From: Thalassobium sp.
Lineage (GTDB): Bacteria > Pseudomonadota > Gammaproteobacteria > Pseudomonadales > Oceanobacteraceae
Direction: 5' to 3'
DNA: 64,000 nucleotides
Assembly: GCA_002733205.1 (NCBI GenBank)
Contig: NVUW01000002.1
Coordinates: forward strand, 620,001-684,000
The notes beneath the pieces are model-generated. The model did not search any database and was not told where the DNA came from. It saw only the letters and a program-made list of their open reading frames with translations. Shown one piece after another: positions 34,660 to 44,100 of the stretch; the first letter of the stretch is position 1, and the number at the start of each line of letters is the position of its first letter. A program made the position numbers and the translations under genes.

Positions 34660-34688
34660 TAAAGGCCTCATCCGGGGCCTTTATTTTG
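34660..34688 (+). terminator. Rho-independent terminator after pilU
   Basis: TAAAGGCC / GGCCTTTA stem with short loop, followed by TTTTGTC. Confidence 0.88.
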
Positions 34689-34787
34689 TCTGCGGAATAA
34701 ACCACCGACAAAGCGGCCAATGGTCGTCTTTGTCCGGGCTGGCCTGTCACTTGCTGCACCTCTGCAATTAAATTCGCAGAGAGTGTT

Positions 34788-35759
34788 ATGAAAGCACGTA
34801 AGTTACGCATCCATGCCCCGGCCATTGCTTACTTCGATAAAGTCCGCCGCTGTGGTTCATTCCGCGAGGCGGCGCGCAGTCTTAATGTGGCGTCGTCGGC
34901 GGTCAACCGCCAGATCCTCAAACTGGAAGAAGAGCTGGGCGCGCCGCTGTTTGAGCGTCTGCCTTCCGGCCTGCGCCTGACGCCCGCCGGTGAAGTGTTT
35001 ACCCGCCATGTGATTGCGGTGATGCAGGATACCGAGCGCGTCAGCTCGGAGCTGGATGCCTTACAGGGATTGCGCAGTGGTCATGTCGAAATCGCTACAG
35101 TGGAAGGGGTCACGGTCGATCTGCTGCCAGCGGTGATTGAGCGTATGCGCGCGCTCTATCCCAATGTGTCCGTGGGTGTTTCCAGTCTGGGTTCGACCGC
35201 GATTGCGGCGCAGATCAGCAGCGGTAATGCCGATCTCGGGCTGGCGTTTGCCCTGCAACGCGACAACGATCTGCACCAGTTAGTGCGTGGTCACTTTCAT
35301 CTGGGGGCAATTATGTTGCCCGATCATCCGCTGGCGCAGCACCGGCGTCTGAGTTTTGCCACCTGTGCTGCGCACCCGCTGATTCTGGCAAAAGAAGAAT
35401 TATCCATCGCTCATCTGTTGCGTCCGGCGATGAACCACAGTCCGCAATGGGGACGGGCAGTGGTTGAAACCAGCTCGGTGGAGCTGGCAAAAAAACTGGC
35501 GTTGCGCGGTGTTGGCATCGCCTTTCAGACCCGCATTGGTATTGAGGATGAGCTGCGTCGCGGACAGTTGGTGCATGTACCGCTGGTGCATAACCAGCCG
35601 GTGCTGAGCGACCTGGGTTTGTATACCCGCAGCCAGCGTTCATTACCGGTAGCGGTGGATGCTTTTGCGCGCATGCTGGTGGATGAAATTGCCCGGCGCG
35701 AACAACAGGAGCAAGAGCAGGAACAGGCGCAGAGCAACGGCCATACGCTTATTTTATAA
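34788..35759 (+). CDS. LysR family regulator of the adjacent cluster
   Basis: A 323-residue LysR-type regulator. The N-terminal winged helix (residues about 12-70) contains FREAARSLNVASSAVNRQILKLEEELGAPLFERLPSGLRLTPAG; the rest is the two-lobed effector domain with LPAVIERMRALYPNVSVGV. The C-terminus carries a Gln/Glu run. It is encoded on the same strand, 123 bp before the 2OG-oxygenase gene, so it probably controls that cluster. The usual divergent arrangement is not seen. Confidence 0.92.
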   Translation: MKARKLRIHAPAIAYFDKVRRCGSFREAARSLNVASSAVNRQILKLEEELGAPLFERLPSGLRLTPAGEVFTRHVIAVMQDTERVSSELDALQGLRSGHVEIATVEGVTVDLLPAVIERMRALYPNVSVGVSSLGSTAIAAQISSGNADLGLAFALQRDNDLHQLVRGHFHLGAIMLPDHPLAQHRRLSFATCAAHPLILAKEELSIAHLLRPAMNHSPQWGRAVVETSSVELAKKLALRGVGIAFQTRIGIEDELRRGQLVHVPLVHNQPVLSDLGLYTRSQRSLPVAVDAFARMLVDEIARREQQEQEQEQAQSNGHTLIL

Positions 35760-35779
35760 GGCGTGCCGCTGCCAAAACG

Positions 35780-35864
35780 GCATCAGGGCGAGCGAAATTC
35801 TGTTCTTTGGTGTACGCCACGGCTGACAAATACTGGCGACAGTTTCCACAGCCCGCCCTGATGG
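35780..35864. promoter_or_regulatory. Long-spaced inverted repeat before the oxygenase gene
   Basis: GCATCAGGGCG at 35780-35790 and its inverted partner CGCCCTGATGGC at 35854-35865, about 63 bp apart, with a 10-bp perfect match. Could be paired LysR binding sites or an RNA stem in the oxygenase leader; no test made. Confidence 0.35.
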
Positions 35865-35882
35865 CGGTTATCCGGAGAATGT

Positions 35883-36950
35883 ATGCCAGCCAATTCGCAC
35901 AGCCGTCGTCAGCATGCCGGGGATGTTCTTACTTCGCGTCCGGTTCAGGCCGGTACTCTCGCCCTTATCGACGTTGCACCATTACGCAGTAACGATCCTC
36001 AGGCACGCGCTGCGGTTGCTGCACAGATTCGGGCCGCCTGCGTAGAGAACGGTTTTTTTGTTATCTGCAACCATGGCATCAGTGAGCACTTACAACAGCA
36101 GCTGTTTACTCAGGCCGCCGATTTATTCGCCCTGCCTGACGCCGAAAAGCGCCTGCTGGATAAATCGCTGTCGGCCGCCAACCGTGGTTATGAAGCGCTG
36201 GGTAATCAGCAATTACAGCCAGGCAGTCTGCCTGATCTGAAAGAGGGTTATTACATGGGGCGCGATCTGGCTGCGGATCATCCTCAGGTACTGGCCGGAA
36301 AATTCAATCATGGCCCGAATGTCTGGCCCACACAGCTGCCGCAGTTCCGGCCATTAATGGAAAGCTATTTACAGCAGATAACCGAACTGGCGGAACTGCT
36401 GATGCGTGGCCTGGCGCTGTCGTTAAATCTGCCGGAAAACCATTTTGATGATTTTTGCCACGAGCCTCTGACCACGCTGCGCCTGCTGCATTATCCGCCG
36501 CAGCCGGTCGATGCGGCAGCCAATCAGCGCGGCGCTGGCGCGCACACCGATTTCGGCGGCCTGACGCTGTTACTGCAGGATGCCGTCGGCGGCTTGCAGG
36601 TCTGGAGCGAAGCGGATCAATGTTGGCTGGATATCGCGCCGCAGGCCGGTACTTACATCATCAATATTGGCGATATGTTCGCGCGCTGGACCAACGACCT
36701 GTACCGCTCAACCCTGCACCGGGTGATTAATCGCTCCGGGCGCGAACGTTATTCTATTCCTTTCTTTTACAGCGGTAACGCCGACCACCGGGTGGAGTGT
36801 CTGCCGGGCTGCTGTGACAGCGGTGAAACTCCTCGCTATGCCGCCACCACCGTTGAACAGCATTACCGTGAAATGTACCGGCGCACTTATTCGTCACAGC
36901 CGCCTGCGTCATCGCCGTCTGAACGGCAGGCAACGACGGAGGTGCATTGA
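35883..36950 (+). CDS. 2-oxoglutarate/Fe(II) oxygenase, isopenicillin-N-synthase family
   Basis: A 355-residue non-haem iron oxygenase. The iron ligands are His221, Asp223 (HTDFGGLTLLLQD) and His279 (LHRVINRSG), and Arg289/Ser291 (RYS) bind the 2-oxoglutarate C5 carboxylate. The N-terminal DIOX_N part includes NGFFVICNHGIS (56-67). Start ATG 35883 with GGAG. In this superfamily substrates range from amino acids to nucleobases and hormones. It is followed by a coupled hydrolase gene (TGATG), an ABC importer and a deaminase, so it probably oxidises an imported N-containing compound. Substrate unknown. Confidence 0.9.
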   Translation: MPANSHSRRQHAGDVLTSRPVQAGTLALIDVAPLRSNDPQARAAVAAQIRAACVENGFFVICNHGISEHLQQQLFTQAADLFALPDAEKRLLDKSLSAANRGYEALGNQQLQPGSLPDLKEGYYMGRDLAADHPQVLAGKFNHGPNVWPTQLPQFRPLMESYLQQITELAELLMRGLALSLNLPENHFDDFCHEPLTTLRLLHYPPQPVDAAANQRGAGAHTDFGGLTLLLQDAVGGLQVWSEADQCWLDIAPQAGTYIINIGDMFARWTNDLYRSTLHRVINRSGRERYSIPFFYSGNADHRVECLPGCCDSGETPRYAATTVEQHYREMYRRTYSSQPPASSPSERQATTEVH

Positions 36951-37765
36951 TGAAGCCACCTCTGAATGTATTGCTGATTCACGGTGCCTGGGCCGGCAGC
37001 TGGGTGTGGGATGAATTACAGCCCCGGCTGCAGGCGCTGGGGTACGCCACCTGTGCGGTTGATTTGCCCGGTAACGGCCAGGATCAGACACCGCCGGAGC
37101 AGGTAAACCTGGATCTGTATCTACAGCATTTGCAGGCCCGTATTGCCAATGCCTGTAGTACGACCAACAACGATGCTCCCTGGGTGGTGATTGCCCACTC
37201 CGGTGCCGGGGTGATCGCCACTGCATTGGCCGAGGCCATGCCCGAGCGTATCGCCGGGTTGGTGTACATCGCCGGGATGATGCTGCCGTCAGGGATGGGT
37301 TTTGCCGAATTAATCCGCCGTTTGCAACACCAGCATCCGCAGGTGGCGGGTATCGGCCCTTATTTATTGTGGAACACCGCGCACACGCTGAGCCGGGTAC
37401 CGCCGATTGCTGCGCGTGAAATCTTTTTTCAGGACATGAACGACGAAAGCGCCATGGCGGCTGCCGTGCGTTTAAGCGCACAGCCGGAAAGCGGCCGGGC
37501 ATTGGTGGCCGAATGGAGTGCAGAGCGCGCCGGACGGATTCCGCGTTTGTATATCGAAGCCACGCTTGATCGTTCGGTGGTGTTGCCGTTGCAGCGGGCG
37601 ATGCAGGAATTAGTGCCCGGTGCCCATATTGAGTCACTTATTAGTGGGCATGCACCACAAGTAAGCATGCCGGATGCCGTTATTCAGGCGCTTGAGCCAT
37701 TTTTGCACGGCCTTGCCCCGGAGCTGGGCGCTTTTCCGCTCAAGATGTGCGGCCACGAAAAATAA
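36950..37765 (+). CDS. Alpha/beta hydrolase (salicylate-esterase/EstC-like branch)
   Basis: A 271-residue hydrolase beginning LLIHGAWAGSWVWDELQPRL, typical of the plant methyl-salicylate esterase / hydroxynitrile-lyase-like bacterial branch. The nucleophile is Ser in AHSGAG (about residue 82), Asp in the region LYIEATLDRSVV and His in SGHAPQVS. The start overlaps the stop of the oxygenase (TGATG) with GGAGG upstream. No signal peptide, so it acts in the cytosol. Likely hydrolyses an ester, amide or lactone made by, or fed into, the oxygenase step. Confidence 0.88.
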   Translation: MKPPLNVLLIHGAWAGSWVWDELQPRLQALGYATCAVDLPGNGQDQTPPEQVNLDLYLQHLQARIANACSTTNNDAPWVVIAHSGAGVIATALAEAMPERIAGLVYIAGMMLPSGMGFAELIRRLQHQHPQVAGIGPYLLWNTAHTLSRVPPIAAREIFFQDMNDESAMAAAVRLSAQPESGRALVAEWSAERAGRIPRLYIEATLDRSVVLPLQRAMQELVPGAHIESLISGHAPQVSMPDAVIQALEPFLHGLAPELGAFPLKMCGHEK

Positions 37766-37866
37766 ATCCGCACGCGGGTACGGTTATTGCTGACAGAGAA
37801 TAAAACCTGTCCGGTTGATCAGAAAATTCTGCACCGGATAAACGACTTAAAAATCAGGAGAAGACC

Positions 37867-38874
37867 ATGTTAAAGAAACTGACCAAACCTTTATTGCAGG
37901 TTACCGCACTGGCGGCTGCTCTGGGCTGCTCGGCCATGACACTGGCGGCAGATAAAGTGACGTTCCAGCTCGACTGGTTGCCCGGTGGTGATAAAGCACC
38001 GGTGTATGTCGGTATTCAGCAGGGGTTTTTTGCGGCCGAAGATCTTGAGGTAAAAATCGCCAGCGGCCGTGGCTCAACCGATGCCGTGACCAAAATGGCG
38101 ACAGGCCAGTCGGATGTGGGTACTGCCGATATTGGTGCCTTAATGGCAGCCAAAGCGCGTGATGGCGTGCCGGTATCCGCCGTGCTGTCGTACTTTTCCC
38201 AGGCTCCCCATGCTTTTTTCACCCTTGAAGGCAGTTCGATTAAAAGCCTTAAAGATGTTGCCGGTAAAAAAATCGCAACCTCACCCTTTACCTCCTCCAA
38301 TGCATTTTTACCGCTGGTATTAAAAGAAAATGGCATGGCCGCTGACAGTGTGACACTGGTGAAATCCGATCCGGGTGCGTTAAGCCCGATGCTGATGACC
38401 GGTAATATCGAAGGCATTATCGCCTGGGTAACCAACGTGGCGTTATACGAAAAACAAGCAGCAGAAGCCGGAAAAACCCTGCGTGTCATTCCATGGACAG
38501 ACGGTGGTCTGGATTTATACAGCTCATCGTTACTGGCCGCCGATAAATTCCTCAGCGAACGTCCGGACGTTGCCAAGCGTTTTGTTAAAGCCTTCGCCAA
38601 AGCGGTGCAGTTTACCTACGCCAACCCGGATAAAGCCGGTGCTGATATTCACGCCATAGTGCCGGAAGTGGACGCTGCGATTGCGGCTGCACAAATCCGC
38701 AGCATTAACGGCCTGGTGTATAACGACGTGACCAGTCACGACGGCTTTGGTGCCTTAACGCCAGAGCGTATGGCATTAACCTGGAAATGGGTATCGCAGG
38801 CCAACGATCTCGCGGCTGACGCTATGAACCCGGAAGTCGCTGTTAACCGTGATTTTATGCCGGAGCAAAAGTGA
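37867..38874 (+). CDS. ABC transporter substrate-binding protein, NMT1/THI5-like (NitT/TauT family)
   Basis: A 335-residue periplasmic protein with a signal peptide (to LAA, about residue 28) and the NMT1/THI5-like start VTFQLDWLPGGDKAPVYVGIQQGFF, close to binding proteins for pyrimidine or thiazole-type precursors. It heads a binding protein-ATPase-permease set. Family ligands include taurine, alkanesulfonates, thiamine pyrimidine (HMP) and riboflavin precursors; the ligand here is unknown, but the cytidine-deaminase-fold enzyme downstream favours a nitrogen heterocycle. Confidence 0.9.
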   Translation: MLKKLTKPLLQVTALAAALGCSAMTLAADKVTFQLDWLPGGDKAPVYVGIQQGFFAAEDLEVKIASGRGSTDAVTKMATGQSDVGTADIGALMAAKARDGVPVSAVLSYFSQAPHAFFTLEGSSIKSLKDVAGKKIATSPFTSSNAFLPLVLKENGMAADSVTLVKSDPGALSPMLMTGNIEGIIAWVTNVALYEKQAAEAGKTLRVIPWTDGGLDLYSSSLLAADKFLSERPDVAKRFVKAFAKAVQFTYANPDKAGADIHAIVPEVDAAIAAAQIRSINGLVYNDVTSHDGFGALTPERMALTWKWVSQANDLAADAMNPEVAVNRDFMPEQK

Positions 38875-38875
38875 T

Positions 38876-39661
38876 ATGACCAAAGCGTCTGAACGTGCCT
38901 TTGTGCGCATGGAGCAGGTTGGCCATTGTTATGACCCTGCCGCCGGCAACATGGCCGTACAGCAGATTGACCTGGAAATTCACCGCCACGAATTCGTGGC
39001 GGTGGTGGGGCCATCAGGCTGTGGTAAATCGACTCTGCTGCGTATGGTTGCCGGTCTGCTGATTCCGAGCGCAGGCAAAGTGAGTGTATTTGATCGTCAG
39101 GTCACCGAGCCGCGCGATGATGTCGGTATTGTTTTTCAAAAACCCACGTTGTTGCCGTGGCTGACCGTGCGCGACAACGTGTTATTTCCGCTGAAACATA
39201 AATACGGATTAGTGACTGCCGCCGATAAAGTTCGTGCCGAAGAGTTACTGGCAATGGCCGGGCTGGCGCAGTTCTCAGCGCGAATGCCGGATGAATTATC
39301 CGGCGGTATGCAGCAGCGTGTTGGTATTGTCCGTGCGCTGTTATTAAATCCGGATATTTTATTAATGGACGAACCATTTTCTGCACTTGATGCCATGACC
39401 CGTGAACAGATTGGTTTTGATCTGCTGGATATCTGGACCGAGCATCCTAAAACCGTGCTCTTTATTACCCACTCGATTTCAGAAGCCGTATTACTGGCCG
39501 ACCGTGTGCTGGTGATGAGTCAGCGGCCTGGCACGGTACTGGATTTAATTGAGATTGATATTCCGCGGCCTCGCAGTTCAGCCACCATTAACAGCCCACG
39601 TTTTGCTGAACTGACGGCACGCATCAGGAAACATATTTATGAGCCAGAAGTCCATGCCTAA
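38876..39661 (+). CDS. ABC transporter ATP-binding protein (NitT/TauT family)
   Basis: A 261-residue ATPase: Walker A GPSGCGKST at 45-53, Q-loop FQKPTLLPW, signature LSGGMQQR and Walker B ILLMDEPFSALD. The ATG at 38876 comes one base after the stop of the binding-protein gene, sharing its GGAG box region. Couples ATP hydrolysis to uptake through the permease encoded next. The 3' end overlaps the permease gene by 23 bases. Confidence 0.95.
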   Translation: MTKASERAFVRMEQVGHCYDPAAGNMAVQQIDLEIHRHEFVAVVGPSGCGKSTLLRMVAGLLIPSAGKVSVFDRQVTEPRDDVGIVFQKPTLLPWLTVRDNVLFPLKHKYGLVTAADKVRAEELLAMAGLAQFSARMPDELSGGMQQRVGIVRALLLNPDILLMDEPFSALDAMTREQIGFDLLDIWTEHPKTVLFITHSISEAVLLADRVLVMSQRPGTVLDLIEIDIPRPRSSATINSPRFAELTARIRKHIYEPEVHA

Positions 39662-40460
39662 TAAAACAGCGCTTTCTGATACAGCCACTCTGGCGATTCG
39701 CCAGTGGCTGCTGAATTATGCCTCGGCATTATTCTTTATTGTCTTTGTGGTGATGTGGGAGTTGATCTGCCGCGTTGGCAAAGTGCCGGTGTATATCCTG
39801 CCGTCACCGGTATCGATTGTGAATGCCTTTTTTGATGTCGAATTCAGCCGCTGGCTGGAGCACTTGTGGGCAACGCTGCGGGTTGCATTAATGGGCTTTG
39901 CCCTGTCGATCTGCATCAGCATTCCATTAGCCATTGCCATGGTGCGTTCTGAGGTTTTATCGCGCACCATTTACCCGGCTTTGGTCGTCATTCAGTCCAC
40001 ACCGGTGGTCGCGGTCGCACCACTGATTATTGTACTGATGGGTACCGGTGATATGTCGCGGGTATTAATTACCTGTCTGATCACCTTCTTCCCGCTGGTG
40101 GTTTCCACCGCAACCGGCATGCTGGAAACACCGGAAGAACTGATTGAACTGAGCAAATCGTTACGTGCCCCCCGTTACCGTGAAACCTGGCAGATCCGTA
40201 TTCCGTATGCCATTCCGCATATTTTCAGCGGCCTGAAAGTGTCCATAACGCTGGCCATTATCGGTGCTGTGGTGGCTGAGTTTGTCGCTGCAGAAAAAGG
40301 CCTTGGTTACTTTATTCAGTTTTCGACGTCGTTCTTTAAAATTCCGCAGGCGTTTGCCGGATTAATTTTCCTCGCGGTGGTGAGCCTGGTGTTATTCAAG
40401 AGTGTGCAGTGGGCGCAGCAGTGGCTGTATCCGTGGAGCATTCCGAAGAATAAACGCTGA
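39639..40460 (+). CDS. ABC transporter permease (NitT/TauT family)
   Basis: A 273-residue membrane protein with about six helices and the cytoplasmic EAA-like loop ELIELSKSLRAPRYRETWQIRIPYAIPHIFSGL that contacts the ATPase. Start ATG 39639 lies inside the ATPase gene with AGGA upstream, showing tight coupling. An alternative ATG at 39654 is close. Completes the importer. Confidence 0.94.
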   Translation: MSQKSMPNKTALSDTATLAIRQWLLNYASALFFIVFVVMWELICRVGKVPVYILPSPVSIVNAFFDVEFSRWLEHLWATLRVALMGFALSICISIPLAIAMVRSEVLSRTIYPALVVIQSTPVVAVAPLIIVLMGTGDMSRVLITCLITFFPLVVSTATGMLETPEELIELSKSLRAPRYRETWQIRIPYAIPHIFSGLKVSITLAIIGAVVAEFVAAEKGLGYFIQFSTSFFKIPQAFAGLIFLAVVSLVLFKSVQWAQQWLYPWSIPKNKR

Positions 40461-40492
40461 AAGAAACGAAAGTGAATAAGGTAAACCACGTT

Positions 40493-40969
40493 ATGCAACT
40501 GAATGAACAGGATCAGGCATTTATGCGCCGCAGCTTTGAGCTGGCGGCGCAGGCGCGCGAACAGGGGATTCACCCCTTTGCCGCGCTGCTGGTCGACGAT
40601 AAAGGCAACATTCTGCTGGAGCAGGTGAATGGCTATTTGCCAAAACTGGATATGACCGGCCATGCTGAGCGGGTATTAATGACCCGTGCCAGCCAGGAAT
40701 ATCGCCCGGATTTTCTTGCCAAATGCACCATGTATGTGTCGGCTGAACCCTGCGCGATGTGTGCCGGAGCCGCTTACTGGGCAGGCCTTGGGCGGGTGGT
40801 GTACAGTCTGAGTGAGCAAAGGCTGAAACAGATTACCGGTAACCATCCGGAAAACCCGACCCTGGATTTACCTTGCCGGGTGGTGTTTGAATCCGGCCAG
40901 CGCAAAGTTGAAGTGATCGGCCCGGTGATGGAAGACGAAGGCGCAGAACTGCATAACGATTTTTGGTAA
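40493..40969 (+). CDS. Nucleoside/nucleobase deaminase (cytidine-deaminase-fold)
   Basis: A zinc deaminase of 158 aa from the ATG at 40493 (a GTG at 40472 would add seven residues; neither start has a strong ribosome site). Zinc motifs are GHAERV (His and catalytic Glu) and EPCAMCAGA (two Cys). The tail EDEGAELHNDFW resembles guanine-deaminase-like members rather than tRNA adenosine deaminase TadA. Its place after the importer suggests it deaminates the imported ring compound or a product of the oxygenase. A strong hairpin follows. Confidence 0.87.
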   Translation: MQLNEQDQAFMRRSFELAAQAREQGIHPFAALLVDDKGNILLEQVNGYLPKLDMTGHAERVLMTRASQEYRPDFLAKCTMYVSAEPCAMCAGAAYWAGLGRVVYSLSEQRLKQITGNHPENPTLDLPCRVVFESGQRKVEVIGPVMEDEGAELHNDFW

Positions 40970-40990
40970 AACGCCCTTGTATGAAAAGTT

Positions 40991-41024
40991 GCTGTGTCAT
41001 GCCCGAACGGGTACATGACACAGC
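40991..41024 (+). terminator. Strong hairpin after the deaminase gene
   Basis: Perfect 11-bp stem GCTGTGTCATG / CATGACACAGC with an inner CCCG/CGGG. No good T-run follows, so termination is possible but not certain. Confidence 0.5.
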
Positions 41025-41036
41025 CTTCATAGTTCT

Positions 41037-41092
41037 GTCTTAATGGCCCAGTCTTAATGGATAAGTCTTAATGGATAAGTCTTAATAGATTA
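41037..41092. repeat. 14-bp tandem repeat, four copies
   Basis: GTCTTAATGGATAA repeats at 41037, 41051, 41065 and 41079 with few changes, between two converging genes. Confidence 0.92.
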
Positions 41093-41103
41093 ACCTTAAT
41101 AGC

Positions 41104-44100
41104 TCAGCCAATAAAACGCGCAACAATATCGCGTATTTTCCGCGCTTTATCTTTGGCGAAAATACTGAGGAAAGAACGGCCTTTATTCTGCTCTGCGAGC
41201 ATTTCCACCAGAGCGGCACGGTTCTCGGTATGCAGGAAGGCGGCACAGGACTTCAGCAGGCCGTCATTGGCCAGCGCCAGTACATAATGCTGGCAGGCTT
41301 CGAACTGCCGGTTTTTAACGCAGTACAGCAGGATATGTTCAGGGCGGATATCCAGACGCAGTAACCACAGCAATAAAAAGGCTGCAGCCTGTTCTTCATA
41401 GTCGTCTTCATCGGCCTCCAGCATGTCGCTGAAGGTTATTTTTCCCTGTTTAACCTGATCGCTCAGATACCCCTGAACAATAGTGTCACGCACCAGTTTA
41501 AAGCCACGGTAATTGTTATTAAAAAACAGCCGTGCCAGACGGTCGCGTTGTGCTTCATCCAGCAGCCAGATAAAGCTGTCGACCCCGGTCATGGTGTATT
41601 CCGGGGCCTCAAGCTCCAGACCTTCACCCAGCAGATAATGTTCTGCCAGAGTGGCGGTTTGTTCATAAGCGGCATTGCCGTCGAGATAATTCAGAATCTG
41701 CTGATAAAGCTGTTGCAGGCAGGCTTCGCTGTCGAGTAATTCGTTTGCGCGGGCCATAACCTGCGAGCGGTTAATGCCACCTTTAAACAGCAGTACATCA
41801 CCGCGGCACTGATGCAGTTCTGCCTGCTGCAGTTCAGGGCCGGCGAATATTTCGTAGCAGTCGCCGATATCTTCAACCAGCCACACGCCGAGCCAGGTCA
41901 TATCACCGGGAACAAAATCTTCCCGTGTGTGGTAGTCAGCCGTAATACGCAGTGGTTTTTTGCTCAGCACTTTGCTGTCGCAATTAAGCTGGCTTACGCC
42001 ACTCTCGCTGGCCAGAATGCTGTGCCAGTGCTTCAGGCTCAGGCACAGGTTACGATTCAGTGTGTAGCGGAAGTCGTGTTGCAGCTCGTCATTATTGCTG
42101 TAACTGAAACGCGGGTGTCTGAGTGCCAGTAGAAGATAAAACTGAATTTTATCGGCCTCGTTGATATAGCGCAGTCCATGTCGCAGCTCCTGCGCCAGCT
42201 TACGGCTGCGGCTGCCGAACATTGATGTGTCGGTATCATCAATGGCGGCATACTGATCAAGCCAGTGAATATATTTTTCAGTGTGGTAAGACGGCTGGCA
42301 CTGACTGAGCTGGAAGGCCATTAAATAACCCTGATTAATTCCGGCTTTTTCCAGTGCTTCGTAATGATTGATTTCCTGCAGTACATCTTCAAATTCCACA
42401 TCGTAGCTGTCATCAGAAAATGCCTGCATCACCAGCCGGGTGACTCGTACAGGGGCCAGTGCGATCATCAGTTTCCAGATGCGCTTGGCTGGTACGCTGC
42501 AGGGCAGAGGCAGACACTGTAGCCAGAAGCAGATTAACAGTATGCGCTGGTAATCATCGTCGTGGTCGTTGAGAAAGTAATAACCATTCTGGAGTTCGCT
42601 GAACTGATTAAACGACAATGAGCTGCGGCGGGTACAATCGTCACGCTGGGCATAGCGGTTGATCAGGTCGATCATCTGTTGCTGATTTAATACCGGTTGC
42701 TGCGCGCAGAAGTAATCGCGGAAAAGCTGTACCTGTTCCGCACTCATACCACGGCCTTCCGGGCAGTAATGGCCGCCCTCAATATAAAAGCGTTCTAATG
42801 ACAGGTTTGCCGCTTTTAACCATACATTATCCTGCTGCAGGTATTCAGCCAGAACCGGAGTCTGCTCATCGGAAAAATTCTGCTGCCAGTCGTTGTGCAG
42901 AATAAAGGCCATCAGAGCAAAGTGGCCGATCTCCAGATCGCTTTCCGCTGCTTCGTCTGCCCAATAGGCAGGGTTGGCCAGAGTACGCTCTGACCCAATA
43001 AGTTGTTGTGCGCGCTGCAGCAGCGCTTTAACCAGGCGCTCATCCATATCGCAGAATTCGTCCAGCAGGCTGTGCAGCACTCTCTGCTGCAGCGCTCTGC
43101 CCTGATCTTCGGCCGGAATGCGGCTGAAACGGCGGAAATATTCGGCGGTGGTTAACAGTTCATCGTCATCGACCAGACGTTCGCGCAGGCCATCGGGAAA
43201 TTCATTCTGTCCCAATACCCGGTAAAAAATATCCAGCAGGCGCAGGTATTGCTGAGCACGCTGTTCTTCACTGTCTGAGGCTAATACATCGGCAAAGTCT
43301 TCGGCGTCTTCATCATCGCTTTGTAATTCGCGGCGTACGCTGTACAGAACGGAAGGCAGGTCATCACAGATATCTTTGTTGCTGTCACCAAAGATCAGCT
43401 CATCCTGTAAATCACGGTAAAATTCCGGCGCTGCATGTTTGGCCAGTGTTGCAAGTTCAGTGACGGGTAATTGCTGCAGGGCATCCTGCTGGCTGCCATC
43501 ATAAACGTAGTGCCACAGTGCTTTGCCCTGAGGCAGAGCGAGGATCAGCGGTTTAACCCTGCGCAGACCATCACCCCAGGCATCCTCCCGGTCCATGGAT
43601 TCCCGTGTGCGCAGATCGCTGGCGGAATAGCAGAATAACGGCTTGTTGCTCTGTGCCTGAATTTTGTTCTGCAGATCCAGTGCTTCGTCTTCGAGGCTGG
43701 CATGAATAAAAGGCTGTTGGGCAAATTCTGCGCAATCTTCATCATCAAAACGGTCACCATCCATCGGTAACAGCGTCAGATAAAAATCCAGTACCGGGTT
43801 GTGCGCCTCGTCATCATGATGGACCGACGCCATCATTTTCGGTGTATCGATCAGGCGCTCCTGCAGAGCCTGCTTAAACCACAGATATTCCTGTGGATTG
43901 GCACGCAGATATTCTCCGAGAGGCTGATAATGGCATTCGTTGCCCCACTCGTGACCAAACATCTGATAACGGAACGGGTCGTTATCACACCAGATATAGG
44001 CACTGATAACTTCGCGGCACCAGCCATAGCGATGCACAACATCGGCAAGAAATTTATGGTACTCGCCGGCGTGTTCATCACCCCAGTAAGGGATAAAAAA

